Assembly (NCBI RefSeq): GCF_030463565.1
Contig: NC_134676.1
Span: 498,501-562,500 of the forward strand
Direction: 5' to 3'
Origin: Pelecanus crispus
Lineage: Eukaryota > Chordata > Aves > Pelecaniformes > Pelecanidae
DNA length: 64,000 nucleotides
Shown here one piece after another: positions 36,497 through 64,000 of this stretch; position 1 is the first letter of the stretch, and each line of letters opens with the position of its first letter. The translations under genes were made by a program, and so were the position numbers. The notes beneath the pieces were generated by a model. The model made no database searches. It was given only the letters and a program-made list of their open reading frames with translations, and was not told the origin of the DNA.

Positions 36497-64000
<27,504 letters not shown>

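Overview
This is vertebrate nuclear DNA, almost certainly from a bird. Coding sequence is split into short exons with GT-AG introns. Every interspersed repeat I recognise is a CR1 LINE, several carrying the typical avian CR1 3' end, and I see no mammalian SINEs. A non-avian sauropsid cannot be excluded from sequence alone. Two genes are identified firmly, both on the minus strand.

Right half (about 36.5-61.9 kb): the 3' part of NEDD4L, a HECT-type E3 ubiquitin ligase. Fourteen coding exons join in perfect phase into 424 residues, running from inside the last WW domain through the whole HECT domain to the stop codon. The exons encoding C2, WW1-3 and the start of WW4 should lie beyond base 64000. 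The catalytic cysteine codon is split by the last intron. A 51-base open segment with splice signals sits in phase in the intron at 43.5-47.6 kb and could be an undescribed cassette exon. The 3' UTR may run as far as about 30.96 kb.

Left half (1-31 kb): the only gene recognised outright is microRNA miR-122 (hairpin 2777-2851, minus). It lies downstream of NEDD4L on the same strand, the arrangement I know from the human NEDD4L-MIR122-ALPK2 block. Upstream of it on the same strand are two well-formed, phase-compatible open exons (8322-8431 and 6565-6759) and several weaker ones. They can be chained from an ATG at 11800-11802, next to a CpG-rich block. They may be the spliced host transcript of miR-122, perhaps with a coding ORF; I recognise no protein family.

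The CpG-rich block at 11.96-12.8 kb contains a minisatellite of five nearly identical 93-bp units. Because 93 is a multiple of 3, it produces long artefactual ORFs on both strands. The rest is intergenic or intronic sequence with CR1 fragments (about 8.69, 18.03-19.60, 19.86-20.06 and 25.58-26.18 kb), homopolymer runs and simple repeats. The region reads as an ordinary avian locus; the points worth following up are the exon chain upstream of miR-122, the CpG minisatellite and the candidate NEDD4L cassette exon.
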